Below, in pieces: positions 17,078 to 26,148 of a stretch of DNA of 64,000 bases. Position 1 is the first letter of the stretch. Each line of letters starts with the position of its first letter. The DNA is from Methylophaga sp. (GTDB lineage: Bacteria; Pseudomonadota; Gammaproteobacteria; Nitrosococcales; Methylophagaceae): assembly GCA_002696735.1 (NCBI GenBank), contig NZSL01000008.1, forward strand, positions 186,001-250,000, read 5' to 3'. The notes under the pieces are model-generated. The model worked only from the letters and a program-made list of their open reading frames with translations. It did no database searches and was not told where the DNA came from. The translations under genes were made by a program, and so were the position numbers.

Positions 17078-18460
17078 ATGCAAACTCAATCTTTAAAACG
17101 TTCTGTACTCAGCACATTTTTTATTTCATCAATCGTTTTAAGTACTGCGGCAAGTGCCGATAGTGTTTTAATTGGAGTCAATACATCACCTTTAACGATT
17201 AATGATGATGCCACCACAACCATTGTGACGGGCACACAATTTCAAAATGATAATGAGTTATCCGTTATTGGTCAGCCATTTGTTAAAGATCCTGTTTTAG
17301 CAAACGAAGGGACTTTTATAAATAATGGTACCTTTTACGGTAAATTCAGTGATTTAAAAAATGATGGGGTGCTGTTAAATACAGGCAGTCTGACTACTCA
17401 TGTCAGTGGTTTAAATAATGCAGCAAGCGGTCACATCACTAACACCGGCTATATATACAACAACGGTGGTAGCTTGAAAAATGATGGCTTCATTGATAAT
17501 CAGGCTGAGTTTAACAATTCAGGCACATTGACTAATTACGGGCAGTTAACCAATCAAGATACCCTCACGAATAGAGGTGTTTTATCAAGTTATAGAGGAG
17601 CAACCCTGACCAATACGGGAACCTTAACTAATACCAGTGCGGGTAGATTCAATAACTATATCGATTCCACTTTAATTAATGATGGCACGATGAACAATGA
17701 GGGTCGCTTCACTAATGCCGGTAAGTTAATTAATAATGGTTCATTTACGAATAAATACGTATTCTCCAATGCAATTAATGACACCGTGACCAATAATGGC
17801 GTCATGACCAATAATAGTACTCTTCAGAATATGAACGAGATTATTAATACGGGCGTGTTTATTAACAATGAAAAAGCAACCATAAGAGGTAATGGCAGTT
17901 CAGTGGGTAATTACACCCAAACCGCTGGGCAAACCATAAATAACGGCGTCATCACTCAAACCAGTGTCAATATCAACGGCGGTAGCTTATCTGGTACAGG
18001 CATCATTAACAGCAATGTCACGGTGAATGGCACCAGTTCTGACAACTATGCCAGCATAAATGCAGGTAACTCGATTGGTACGATGACCATTAATGGCAAT
18101 TACACTCAAGGTGAATTCGGTTCAATGGTGGTGGAGTTTAATGAAACCAGTTCAGATATCTTTAATATTTCACATGAGGCTTCTCTGGCCGGTTTACTAA
18201 CCTTTGAGTTTATTGGTGATAATGTGCAAGTAGGAACATTTCAGTTCTTAACGTTTGCCAGCATTGTCGGTAGTTTTGATAGCATCATTTATCCATCCCT
18301 TATGGGCTTTAATTTTGATGTGGTGTTTGGTGATACGTTTGCCAATTTAGAAATCAGTCAATCGGTGAGTGAAGTGCCTGTTCCAGCGTCATTATTCTTA
18401 TTTGGCCCGGCATTATTAGGCTTTTTGGGTTTACGACGTAAGAAGGCAATGACAGCTTAA
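17078..18460 (+). CDS. Repeat-rich PEP-CTERM exported protein
   Basis: This protein of about 460 residues starts with a signal peptide (LKRSVLSTFFISSIVLSTAA, cleavage near ASA-DS). The central region (about 60-320) is a beta-helix-like array of short N/G/T-rich units such as TNTGTLTN, NNGTFYG and LINDGTMNNEGRF. A T5-like NSIGTMTINGNYTQ block follows. The end is a PEP-CTERM-type sorting tail: VPVPASLFLFGPALLGFLG, then RRKKA. Such tails are processed by exosortase in bacteria that make extracellular polysaccharide, and no exosortase gene is in the window. The ATG at 17078 follows AAGAGA. An AraC gene lies upstream. Confidence 0.82.
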   Translation: MQTQSLKRSVLSTFFISSIVLSTAASADSVLIGVNTSPLTINDDATTTIVTGTQFQNDNELSVIGQPFVKDPVLANEGTFINNGTFYGKFSDLKNDGVLLNTGSLTTHVSGLNNAASGHITNTGYIYNNGGSLKNDGFIDNQAEFNNSGTLTNYGQLTNQDTLTNRGVLSSYRGATLTNTGTLTNTSAGRFNNYIDSTLINDGTMNNEGRFTNAGKLINNGSFTNKYVFSNAINDTVTNNGVMTNNSTLQNMNEIINTGVFINNEKATIRGNGSSVGNYTQTAGQTINNGVITQTSVNINGGSLSGTGIINSNVTVNGTSSDNYASINAGNSIGTMTINGNYTQGEFGSMVVEFNETSSDIFNISHEASLAGLLTFEFIGDNVQVGTFQFLTFASIVGSFDSIIYPSLMGFNFDVVFGDTFANLEISQSVSEVPVPASLFLFGPALLGFLGLRRKKAMTA

Positions 18461-18606
18461 AAATATGCAGAGTGTTAATCTCAAAGACAGTGTAAAAATT
18501 GATTCTGGCTTGCCGTGAAAGAAATGAAATAACGGGTGGTGGCCATCCTACTCTTTTGATTTCGTTACGTTCCTTAGTTCGTAACGTTTACTCAGATACT
18601 CCTGAT

Positions 18607-19518
18607 CTAGAATTCAACGTTCAGATCCGGTCGAAAATTAAAGTAGGATTGCTCCACCAGGGTTTGATAAACACCGGCAATATTCATTGGCAGCCATTCA
18701 TCATACATCCGCAAATGCGCATATTCCGGTAAGCGAATTTCAGCCTGAAGCGTTTCAAGCGTTTTCCCCGCCAGCATGCCCTCACGCACAGCTGCATAAA
18801 GCGCTTCCAGATAACCAAGATAATGCTCCACATCCTCGCGCGTGCCGGTATCAGCATGTCCGCCGATAAATAAATCAAACGGTTCAGCCGCCAGCACTTC
18901 CCGGGTGGAATGAATCATGCCATGAATGTCATAGCCTAAAAGATTCTGATAAGGCATTCGGCCAAGCACAATCCAATCCACCACAAACAGCACATTGGCT
19001 GGCATAACTCGCATACTGACTGAGCCACGACCATTGTTTGGGCCGTGATATTGCAGGTGGATTTCACTGTCTCCCAGTTGCAAGGTCTTAGCATCCTGAA
19101 ACGTGATATCTGGTAAAGCGGTTGGCGCTTTTGTCCATTGCAAATCTTCTGCAGCAAATTCATGTGCCACCACCCGAATATCCCTGTTGGCAAGAATATG
19201 GCCGCCCATGGTATGGTCAATGTGATTATGGCTGTATACCAGATAGCGAATCGGCACAGTAAACCGCTTAGCCAATTCCTTTTTTAAATAGCTCGCCGCG
19301 GCATCATTAATTGGGTCGGTGACGAGAATCCCCGCATCGGTTACCACAAATATCGAATGATAATGACCCGCCGAAAAACGATACACATTGTCTTTCATCT
19401 GCTCGATTTTGTACTCGGTGGCCTCATCCGCCCAGGAAGGCAATATCACTCCCGATAACCCCAGAGAGAAAACAATTGGGATGATCAATTTCATAAACAT
19501 TTTTTGGAAAAACAACAT
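18607..19518 (-). CDS. Exported MBL-fold metallo-hydrolase
   Basis: This 303-residue metallo-beta-lactamase-fold protein has an N-terminal signal peptide (MKLIIPIVFSLGLSGVIL, then PSWADEA). The metal motif HNHIDH occurs near residue 98, a GPNNGRG segment stands where the next His ligand block usually lies, and GGHADTG occurs near residue 219. The family resembles periplasmic SoxH/quinoprotein-relay hydrolases of methylotrophs and sulfur oxidisers rather than true beta-lactamases. The expected His in the second block appears replaced (GPNNGRGS), so the metal site may be unusual or inactive. The ATG at 19518 has AGG eight bases upstream. Confidence 0.82.
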   Translation of the reverse strand: MLFFQKMFMKLIIPIVFSLGLSGVILPSWADEATEYKIEQMKDNVYRFSAGHYHSIFVVTDAGILVTDPINDAAASYLKKELAKRFTVPIRYLVYSHNHIDHTMGGHILANRDIRVVAHEFAAEDLQWTKAPTALPDITFQDAKTLQLGDSEIHLQYHGPNNGRGSVSMRVMPANVLFVVDWIVLGRMPYQNLLGYDIHGMIHSTREVLAAEPFDLFIGGHADTGTREDVEHYLGYLEALYAAVREGMLAGKTLETLQAEIRLPEYAHLRMYDEWLPMNIAGVYQTLVEQSYFNFRPDLNVEF

Positions 19519-19561
19519 AAAAGAAACCTGGTCTTATTCAGGCCATAGCCACAAATGGCAT

Positions 19562-20266
19562 TTACTTATTGCGAACATTGCGTACTAAAAACGAATTACC
19601 TGGGCCACGTTTTAATTCAAATAAATCAATCGCTTTAAACAGGCTGCTGAGGTTTTTAAAGCCATAGTTTCGAGTATCAAATGACGTCTTGTTCGAGATG
19701 TTAGAACCAACCGGCCCCAGCGCCGCCCAGCCGTCTTCGTCTTCGGTTGCCTCGATGGCCTGCCGTAGCAAATGAATCAGTTTGGTATCGGATTTGATGT
19801 TCTTGGGTTTAACCGCTGTTTTGGTGACTTCTTTTTCTTGATCCAGAAAAAGAAACTTAGAGCAGGCGTTAACAAATGCCGATGGTGTCTTCCGCTCACC
19901 GAACCCCAGCACAACCTTCCCTTCCGCTAAAGCTCTAGTCACCATCGGCGTAAAATCACAATCCGATGACACAAAACACATCACATCAATTTGCTTGGTA
20001 TACATCACATCCATCGCATCAATCACCAATGCGATATCAGACGCATTTTTACCCTTGGTTAAATCATATTGCTGGATGGGTTGAATGGCATATTCATGCA
20101 ACAGATCTTCCCAAGCCTTGAGCGTAGGCGACTTCCAATTGCCATAGGCTTTACGAATGGTAACCACACCATAGTTTGCGACCTCGCTCAGAACATCTTC
20201 AAACTTACTCGCGGGCGCATTATCAGCATCAATAAATAATGCGATTTTCTGTTTTAATTCATCCAT
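19562..20266 (-). CDS. NYN domain (PIN-like RNase) protein with OST-HTH/LOTUS tail
   Basis: The first 150 residues form a LabA/NYN domain of the PIN-like nuclease fold. Acidic residues are in place (IALFIDADNAP, ASDIALVIDAMDVMY, SSDCDFTPMV). Residues about 165-234 look like an OST-HTH/LOTUS RNA-binding domain (IHLLRQAIEATEDEDGWAAL, YGFKNLSSLFKAIDLFEL). Family members are predicted RNases or RNA regulators. It shares strand with the ATPase 173 bases upstream, but the spacing does not prove an operon. Confidence 0.87.
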   Translation of the reverse strand: MDELKQKIALFIDADNAPASKFEDVLSEVANYGVVTIRKAYGNWKSPTLKAWEDLLHEYAIQPIQQYDLTKGKNASDIALVIDAMDVMYTKQIDVMCFVSSDCDFTPMVTRALAEGKVVLGFGERKTPSAFVNACSKFLFLDQEKEVTKTAVKPKNIKSDTKLIHLLRQAIEATEDEDGWAALGPVGSNISNKTSFDTRNYGFKNLSSLFKAIDLFELKRGPGNSFLVRNVRNK

Positions 20267-20370
20267 GTTTGCACCTCATTCGATATATATTTGTAGATGG
20301 TGAGCTATCTTATTGATACTAGTTTTTTATGACGACTTTATCACTGATAGCCGGATGGATTTCAATTGAC

Positions 20371-20403
20371 TCTGACCCTTTTGGTCCCCGCCCCTTTTGG
20401 TCC
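20371..20403. repeat. Short direct repeat, possible REP/IS200-type scar
   Basis: CCCTTTTGGTCC occurs at 20376-20387 and again at 20392-20403. It is preceded by TTCAATTGACTCTGA, a string I associate with sequences flanking Y1-type (REP-associated) transposase genes. No transposase remains here. Confidence 0.25.
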
Positions 20404-20439
20404 TTTGGCGACAGCCGCTTATTATGTGCTTTTCTCCGA

Positions 20440-21963
20440 TCAAGGATTTGCCTGGATATGCATTCGCATATCCTCAATAGATTGATTTAGCTGGGCGTCT
20501 GTGAATTTAGGATTACTGGTGTTTTCAGGATGGTGTATTTGATGGCGCACATACTCGGTTAAGATTATTTGTAGTGGTGTGGTGGTTCCATTACGGTTTA
20601 ACCGATTATAAGCAACAGTTGGTTTTCCAGCTTTATATGCTTCAAGTGCTCCCTGTGACTCAATATAGCCATAAAGTTCATTGTGATACTCAAACGATGG
20701 TTCACCAAAAGCCACATAATTGACTTCGTTCAAACTGGGATAAGGAAGCTCATGCTCTTGCACTTGTCGTATTGAAGCTGAGTCTTGGCCGGTTATTAAG
20801 AGAATATTTTCAAACTTTAAACGCTTTACGATTTCGGGGCTGTGCGAGGTGAGGATAATTTGTGTACGTGGCACATCCGATAATGCAACTAAGGCGTCTA
20901 TCAAGGCACGTTGGTGGTCTGGATGCTGAGATGTCTCAGGCTCTTCAATTGCATAAACAACGCTTGGTAAACCCGCCTCGCGTTGCCGTCTTTCCGCCTC
21001 AGCACGAAAAAAACTTATCAATATTAGCCGCTTAACACCACTTCCTCTTTTGTTAATAGGGATTTCGTTATCACCAGAAATGGCAACACTTTTGAAAACA
21101 TCACCCCACTTCAGTGTTCCTGAATCTGGTATTTGGGGATTCAAGGAGGATGCAATATCTGGATTCATTTCGCTGAGCTTAACAAGCGTTTGTCTGGCTA
21201 CTTCGTCAAGCCTTGACTTTACAGTGTCCGCAATCTTAGCCAAATCCGCTTGTATTCCTGGATCTCCTAAAATTTCCTTCACAGCCAGGCGCATTGGATC
21301 TTGCACCTCACTGTCTCCATCGCTATTCTTCCTGTCAGATTGGAATAGCGTATAAAGAGGCATGTAAGCTTTCAATTGATCCCAAATATTTTTTGAGTCA
21401 ATTTTTGCCACCTCTATCTCGGTTTCTTCTAACTGCAAATCAGCTTGACCAAGCCATATAGCTTTTCGCAACTCAGAGTTTTTGGTTTTGTCTGCACACA
21501 CTAAAGATTGATCGTTTAATATCTTTTTTAAATCAGCGTTTTTCTTAAGTAGTAGCTCTTTGCATCCATCCGCATTTGGATGGTTTGCTTTGATATAAAC
21601 TTTTGCTGCTCCCGCATTTGGATAACGCTTTATCACCTTCAGCGTATTGGATGGTGTTAGCAAATACTCAGCTGATAGTGTGGTTTCGTTTGATGAATCA
21701 ATAACAATCTTGGATGGTAAGTCTTCAAACTCTACAGAGATTTCGATAGTGTTATCGCCCGTCAACAGATTAGCTTTATTGATATCCTCTTTATCTAGCT
21801 TTACGCTTCCCTTACCATCGTTAAAAAATATATCCAGTGCTTCAAGAATAGTTGATTTACCGATGTCGTTTTTTCCGACCAATACTCGCAAATTGGGAAA
21901 TTCAACATTGATTCGACTTGAATAACCTCGAAATCCTTGTAATCCAAATGACTTTATTTTCAT
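20440..21963 (-). CDS. OLD-like AAA ATPase with C-terminal R-x4-H motif
   Basis: This 507-residue protein has an SMC/OLD-type split ATPase. Walker A is GKNDIGKS at residues 30-37, Walker B is AIEEPETSQHP near 350, and LTSHSPEI is the following H-loop. The signature motif region is NKRGSGVKRLILI. The middle is helical and poorly conserved. No TOPRIM motif is evident after the ATPase. Instead the last 40 residues carry RHQIHHPEN, with Arg473 and His478 spaced R-x4-H as in HEPN RNases. Stand-alone ATPases of this class often belong to abortive-infection or Septu/retron-like defence. That role is inference. The gene lies near NYN and HigBA genes. Confidence 0.8.
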   Translation of the reverse strand: MKIKSFGLQGFRGYSSRINVEFPNLRVLVGKNDIGKSTILEALDIFFNDGKGSVKLDKEDINKANLLTGDNTIEISVEFEDLPSKIVIDSSNETTLSAEYLLTPSNTLKVIKRYPNAGAAKVYIKANHPNADGCKELLLKKNADLKKILNDQSLVCADKTKNSELRKAIWLGQADLQLEETEIEVAKIDSKNIWDQLKAYMPLYTLFQSDRKNSDGDSEVQDPMRLAVKEILGDPGIQADLAKIADTVKSRLDEVARQTLVKLSEMNPDIASSLNPQIPDSGTLKWGDVFKSVAISGDNEIPINKRGSGVKRLILISFFRAEAERRQREAGLPSVVYAIEEPETSQHPDHQRALIDALVALSDVPRTQIILTSHSPEIVKRLKFENILLITGQDSASIRQVQEHELPYPSLNEVNYVAFGEPSFEYHNELYGYIESQGALEAYKAGKPTVAYNRLNRNGTTTPLQIILTEYVRHQIHHPENTSNPKFTDAQLNQSIEDMRMHIQANP

Positions 21964-22077
21964 TTTTCCAATCCATTGCAGATGTCTTGGATTGAATATT
22001 TCACAGATTTAAATGGCATGCAAATTCAGTAACTTATTTGGAGTTAATTAATCATAATTAGCTGAATATTCAGATGC

Positions 22078-23178
22078 TCAGAGAGCAGGTAATTCCGGCT
22101 CTGGCTTAAGAAACGGTGCTGGATCAACTGGGCCGCCTGAGTAAATCCCAAAGTGAAGATGTGGTGGCGTGGTGATAGCGTTGCCGGTGTTGCCAACGTA
22201 TCCAAGTATGTCGCCTCTTTTAACCCTGTCGCCGGACTCAACCGCGAATGAATCCAGATGGGCGTAATAATAACGAGCACTGCCGAATCCAATCATGCTG
22301 CCTGATAGCCAGACATGTTCACCACCTCTAGCGCCTGTTCCGGTTCGGACATAACCATCAATAACCGCTGTAACTGGTGTTCCCCTTTCTGCAAAGATAT
22401 CCACGCCGTGATGTTTTCGGGCACCGCCATCGCGCTCCACACCGAAGGCACTACCAATATCCCGTTGGCCTGCTCCCTCTACTGGGAATGGTAATGAACC
22501 GCCATTGGCCATTGCCAGTGAATATTCTGCATTGGCAAATAACTCTGGTTGCAGAACGATGCGGTAGGCACCCGCTTTGGATACCACCTGACTGTTGGTT
22601 GTGTCATCTGCATCCAGTTCCGTGATGGTTGACCATTGTTGGTCGTTTTTTTCACGACGCTCCAGGCTGGCGTAAAGCCTACTTTCAGCATTATCCAGAC
22701 GTGAAAATTGCCATATCAGCTTTTCGCCTCGCTCAAGCGATACCTGATAAACATGTGCCTCAACTTCATCACTCGTAAAGGATTCTGTTGTGCGGAATTG
22801 ACCGCCAGCTTGCACGGGTTGCTCGCCCGCTCGATTTACAGCCTCTATCCAACGTTGCCCCAATGGGCTATCCAACAACCCCGCCATTCGTAAACGCCAG
22901 ATAAACAGATCTCTTGGAGACCAGCCTAATACATCAAAGGCAATGTAATGGAGTGCATTTTCGCTGCTTTCTGCTGCGTTTTGTCTTACGTCATCACGCA
23001 CAACCAGAAGAATAACTAATAAAGCTAACAGACCAAAAAGTAACCACGATCGTATGATTCGTTTCTTTGGGTTTATTGGAGATTGATCAACGCTCTCGCC
23101 TTCTGTCTGGACAATGTCAGGATCTGACGTTTGCTCGCTATCAGTTGTTTTTATCGGGTCACTCATACCAACATTCAA
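22078..23178 (-). CDS. M23 family metallopeptidase, membrane anchored
   Basis: This 366-residue protein has a polar cytoplasmic N-terminus, one transmembrane helix at about residues 43-62 (SWLLFGLLALLVILLVV), a periplasmic middle domain, and a C-terminal LytM/peptidase M23 domain. Metal-binding motifs are visible: HHGVDIFAERGTPV (H and D ligands) and HLHFGIY (HxH). It probably cleaves peptidoglycan cross-links or acts as a LytM activator. The start could also be the Met four codons later, as neither has a strong ribosome site. Confidence 0.88.
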   Translation of the reverse strand: MNVGMSDPIKTTDSEQTSDPDIVQTEGESVDQSPINPKKRIIRSWLLFGLLALLVILLVVRDDVRQNAAESSENALHYIAFDVLGWSPRDLFIWRLRMAGLLDSPLGQRWIEAVNRAGEQPVQAGGQFRTTESFTSDEVEAHVYQVSLERGEKLIWQFSRLDNAESRLYASLERREKNDQQWSTITELDADDTTNSQVVSKAGAYRIVLQPELFANAEYSLAMANGGSLPFPVEGAGQRDIGSAFGVERDGGARKHHGVDIFAERGTPVTAVIDGYVRTGTGARGGEHVWLSGSMIGFGSARYYYAHLDSFAVESGDRVKRGDILGYVGNTGNAITTPPHLHFGIYSGGPVDPAPFLKPEPELPAL

Positions 23179-23323
23179 CCTATTGTTGTCGTGAATTACT
23201 TGTTAAGACAAACTCTAAGGCGTAATGGCCGTCGGCGATATGATTGAGGTTAAATCGATTATCCTATAAACGGCTCGTAAAAGAGCATGAACCCAATAAG
23301 ATCGATTTACTTGGTTTTGATGG

Positions 23324-23617
23324 TTATGCAGCTGTTAGTTCAACCTTGTGAACTCTATCCAGCTTGATACTCTTGCCTGCCTGCCAAAGGTCATAGGCAT
23401 CTTGCATGGCAAGCCAACTCTGGGGAGTTCGGCCAAGCGATTTTGACAGGCGCAGTGCCATTTCGGGGCTTACTCCGCTCTGCTGCTTTAAAACTCGATT
23501 TAAAGTAGAGGGAGAGACGTCCAGTTGCTCTGCTAGATAGCGACAACTTAGCCCATAAGGCTCCATATAGGTTGCCATGATGAACTCACCAGGATGTGGA
23601 GGGTTGTGCATAGTCAT
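23324..23617 (-). CDS. higA: HigA family antitoxin
   Basis: This 97-residue XRE-type antitoxin begins with the HigA signature MHNPPHPGEFI. The helix-turn-helix LSCRYLAEQLDVSPSTLNRV follows, then SGVSPEMALRLSKSLG and SWLAMQDAYDLW. It neutralises the adjacent toxin and probably represses the operon. Its start codon shares one base with the toxin stop. The toxin-first order is the normal higBA arrangement. Confidence 0.92.
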   Translation of the reverse strand: MTMHNPPHPGEFIMATYMEPYGLSCRYLAEQLDVSPSTLNRVLKQQSGVSPEMALRLSKSLGRTPQSWLAMQDAYDLWQAGKSIKLDRVHKVELTAA

Positions 23618-23895
23618 TAGTGGTAATCCTCATAATCAAGTAGGTACGCATTTCCATCCGAGAACTCAAAAGTCAGTCGCCAATTACCGCTGACGGTTAT
23701 GGCCCATATCCCTTTTCTATCGCCCTTAAGTTGGTGTAACCCGTACCCAGGTATATCGAGATCATCAATCTCCATTGCAGTATCCAAAGCTGCCACCTGC
23801 ATTCTGAGCCGCTTGGCATGATTCACCTGAATACCACGCATGCTCCCTGTCTCGTAGTAGCGCTTCAATCCCTTGTGCTTAAAAGACTTGATCAT
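23617..23895 (-). CDS. higB: HigB family toxin (RelE-like mRNA interferase)
   Basis: Starting at the ATG at 23895, the product is 92 residues, the normal length of HigB. Typical features are MIKSFKHKGLKRYYETGS, LDTAMEIDDLDIPGYGLHQL, KGDRKGIWAITVSGNWRLTF and a terminal YLLDYEDYH. HigB toxins cleave mRNA on the ribosome. An upstream in-frame start at 23937 would add 14 residues atypical of the family and overlap the candidate operator, so it is rejected. Confidence 0.9.
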   Translation of the reverse strand: MIKSFKHKGLKRYYETGSMRGIQVNHAKRLRMQVAALDTAMEIDDLDIPGYGLHQLKGDRKGIWAITVSGNWRLTFEFSDGNAYLLDYEDYH

Positions 23896-23909
23896 GCGCC
23901 ATAGTGTAG

Positions 23910-23924
23910 CGCGTTGCGCAACGG
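23910..23924. promoter_or_regulatory. Palindrome upstream of higBA, candidate HigA operator
   Basis: GTTGCGCAAC at 23913-23922 is a perfect 10-bp palindrome lying 18-27 bases upstream of the higB start. That is where the autoregulatory HigA operator is normally found. Confidence 0.5.
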
Positions 23925-24039
23925 AGTCAAACTGCATTAAGAAGTTAACCTCTGCTTTTTTCTCTCTAGAATTTTGGCATCAAAAAAACTTTTCGCTTAT
24001 TCTGTGTCTAACCAAACGTTACTTATTGGTATTTAGTTA

Positions 24040-24390
24040 ATGACAAAACCACAGTCTCTTTTTCATTATTTGCTTATCGGCTTGTTTATGCTGTCGATGC
24101 TGATGCCTGCTGCGCATGCAGAAAATAATGATATGGCTGTGCATCATGAAATGAGTCAGCAACAGCATGATTGTGATTCCGATGCTGAACCTCAAGTAAA
24201 ACACGATGCCAATTCGCATTGCGCCAGTGATCATTGTCATTGTGCAACAGCCAATTGTCATGCATCCGGTGTTTTAGGTTTTCAATCTGTTTTTACTGCT
24301 TCACTCTATTCACAAAGTCGCTTGGCCATTGCTGCTGAGCAGCTTGTTCGTCAATCTCCTACCAAACTAGAACGCCCTCCCCGCAGCTAA
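24040..24390 (+). CDS. CopL-like Cys/His-rich periplasmic protein
   Basis: This 116-residue protein has a signal peptide (LLIGLFMLSMLMPAAHA). The short mature chain is packed with metal ligands: HHEMSQQQHDCDSD, HCASDHCHCATANCHAS. Small Cys/His-rich proteins of this kind, called CopL in Xanthomonas, precede copAB and are needed for copper-induced expression. The gene lies 60 bases upstream of copA on the same strand, with a weak hairpin-like GC-rich stretch between. Copper binding is inferred from ligand density and position. Confidence 0.75.
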   Translation: MTKPQSLFHYLLIGLFMLSMLMPAAHAENNDMAVHHEMSQQQHDCDSDAEPQVKHDANSHCASDHCHCATANCHASGVLGFQSVFTASLYSQSRLAIAAEQLVRQSPTKLERPPRS

Positions 24391-24450
24391 TCCTCCCGTT
24401 GTAGCGGGTATCGTCCGATACCCAATCGAAACACGTTGAGGATAGATCTC

Positions 24451-26148
24451 ATGAAACAATTTACACGCTGGCTGATCGCTATTTCAGCCGTATTATTACC
24501 CTTCTCCGCCATAGCGGATGTGACCGAATATACCTTGGTCATTGATCGTGAACCGGTCAATATTACGGGCAAAACCGTCGAAAGAATCACTATTAACGGT
24601 GGTATTCCCGGCCCGATACTGGAATTCACCGAAGGTGATGAAGCGGTTATCCATGTGGTAAATAAACTGGATGAGCCAACATCTGTGCATTGGCATGGCT
24701 TATTGCTGCCGCCTGAAATGGACGGTGTACCGGGCCTGGGTGGTTATGAAGCCATCAAAGCCGGTGAAACGTTTACCTATCGTTTTACCCTGCGTCAAAA
24801 CGGCACATACTGGTATCACGCTCATAGCGGTACACAAGAACAGGATGGGCATTACGGGGCGTTGGTGATTTACCCCAAAGATGAACCGGTGGTTCAAGCT
24901 GATCGGGATTATGTGGTGTTATTGTCGGATTTCAGCAATGAAATCGGTCAGCAGATTTTCAACAATCTGAAAAAAAGCCCGCACTACTACAATTATTCAC
25001 AACGTACTGTCGGCGACTTTTTCAGTGAAGTTCGCGAGCAAGGTTTAGCTTCCGCCTGGCAAGATGTTCGCCCTTGGGGAGAGATGCGGATGTCACCCAC
25101 CGATCTGGCCGATGTGCGTTACGATGCGTTTCTGGTCAATGGTCAAACCAACGAACAAAACTGGACGGGACTTTTCAAACCCGGTGAACGTGTGCGATTG
25201 CGCTTTATCAATGCTTCGGCCATGTCGATGTATGACGTAAGGATTCCGGGTTTGCAAATGACCGTGATTCAAGCTGATGGTCAGTACATCGAGCCGGTCA
25301 CCGTAGATGAATTCCGTTTTGCCGTGGCCGAAACCTATGATGTGATTGTGACGCCGGAGGCGGATCAGGCTTACACCATTGCAGCGGAATCTATAGACCG
25401 TACCGGATTTGCTTTGGGTACGCTCGCCCCACGAACAGGCATGAAAGGAATGGTGCCAGCACACCGGCCCCGTTCATTATTAACCATGGCTGATATGGGC
25501 CACGATATGGATCACGGCGATCATCAGATGAGCCAGACTGATTCGATGGATCATAGTGGACACGATATGCACGGCGATGATCATCAGGCGATGCAGGAAG
25601 ATGAACCCGCTGAAATGCAAAGTGGCTGGGCCGATGCCAGTACGCCAGAAGGTCACAAAGCGTTGCAATATAGTGATTTAAGATCACTGGGCACTCAAGA
25701 TGATCTGCGTCCTGCCGAAAGGGAAATTGTGGTCAAATTAGGCGGCACCATGGAACGCTTTATCTGGACGTTAAATGGCCATAAATATGGCGATCCGGGC
25801 TTTGAACCGATCAAACTTAACTATGGTGAACGGGTCAGGCTGATCTTTAAAAACGAAACCATGATGGCGCATCCAATGCATTTACATGGCATGTTTGTGC
25901 AGCTGGAAAACGGTCAACCCGGTGAAAAACTACCCAACAAACACACGGTAAATGTCGCACCTGGCACAGAGTATTCGGTATTACTGACAGCGGATGAACC
26001 CGGTGAATGGGCATTTCACTGTCACCTGCTCTATCACATGTCTGCTGGCATGATGTCTTCCGTAGTGGTTGCTGAGTATGACGAAGATGATTTACCAGCT
26101 GCTCCACCAGCACTACAAGAGATGGGAGGTCATCATGATCATCACTAA
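24451..26148 (+). CDS. copA: Copper resistance multicopper oxidase CopA
   Basis: This periplasmic multicopper oxidase probably oxidises Cu(I) to the less toxic Cu(II). Copper ligand motifs are all present: HWHG and WYHAHSG in the first cupredoxin domain, HPMHLHG and HCHLLYHMSAGMM in the last. A Met/His-rich insert (about residues 345-395, MGHDMDHGDHQM and similar) supplies extra copper sites. The ATG at 24451 follows GAGG with spacing 9. The N-terminus (MKQFTRWLIAISAVLLPFSA) looks like a Sec signal with no twin-arginine, unlike Pseudomonas CopA. The end overlaps copB by 14 bases. Confidence 0.95.
   Translation: MKQFTRWLIAISAVLLPFSAIADVTEYTLVIDREPVNITGKTVERITINGGIPGPILEFTEGDEAVIHVVNKLDEPTSVHWHGLLLPPEMDGVPGLGGYEAIKAGETFTYRFTLRQNGTYWYHAHSGTQEQDGHYGALVIYPKDEPVVQADRDYVVLLSDFSNEIGQQIFNNLKKSPHYYNYSQRTVGDFFSEVREQGLASAWQDVRPWGEMRMSPTDLADVRYDAFLVNGQTNEQNWTGLFKPGERVRLRFINASAMSMYDVRIPGLQMTVIQADGQYIEPVTVDEFRFAVAETYDVIVTPEADQAYTIAAESIDRTGFALGTLAPRTGMKGMVPAHRPRSLLTMADMGHDMDHGDHQMSQTDSMDHSGHDMHGDDHQAMQEDEPAEMQSGWADASTPEGHKALQYSDLRSLGTQDDLRPAEREIVVKLGGTMERFIWTLNGHKYGDPGFEPIKLNYGERVRLIFKNETMMAHPMHLHGMFVQLENGQPGEKLPNKHTVNVAPGTEYSVLLTADEPGEWAFHCHLLYHMSAGMMSSVVVAEYDEDDLPAAPPALQEMGGHHDHH

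Noticed and set aside
18499..18732. 77-residue plus-strand ORF after the PEP-CTERM gene
   Set aside because: Half of it is antisense to the MBL-fold gene, and it has no convincing start signal.
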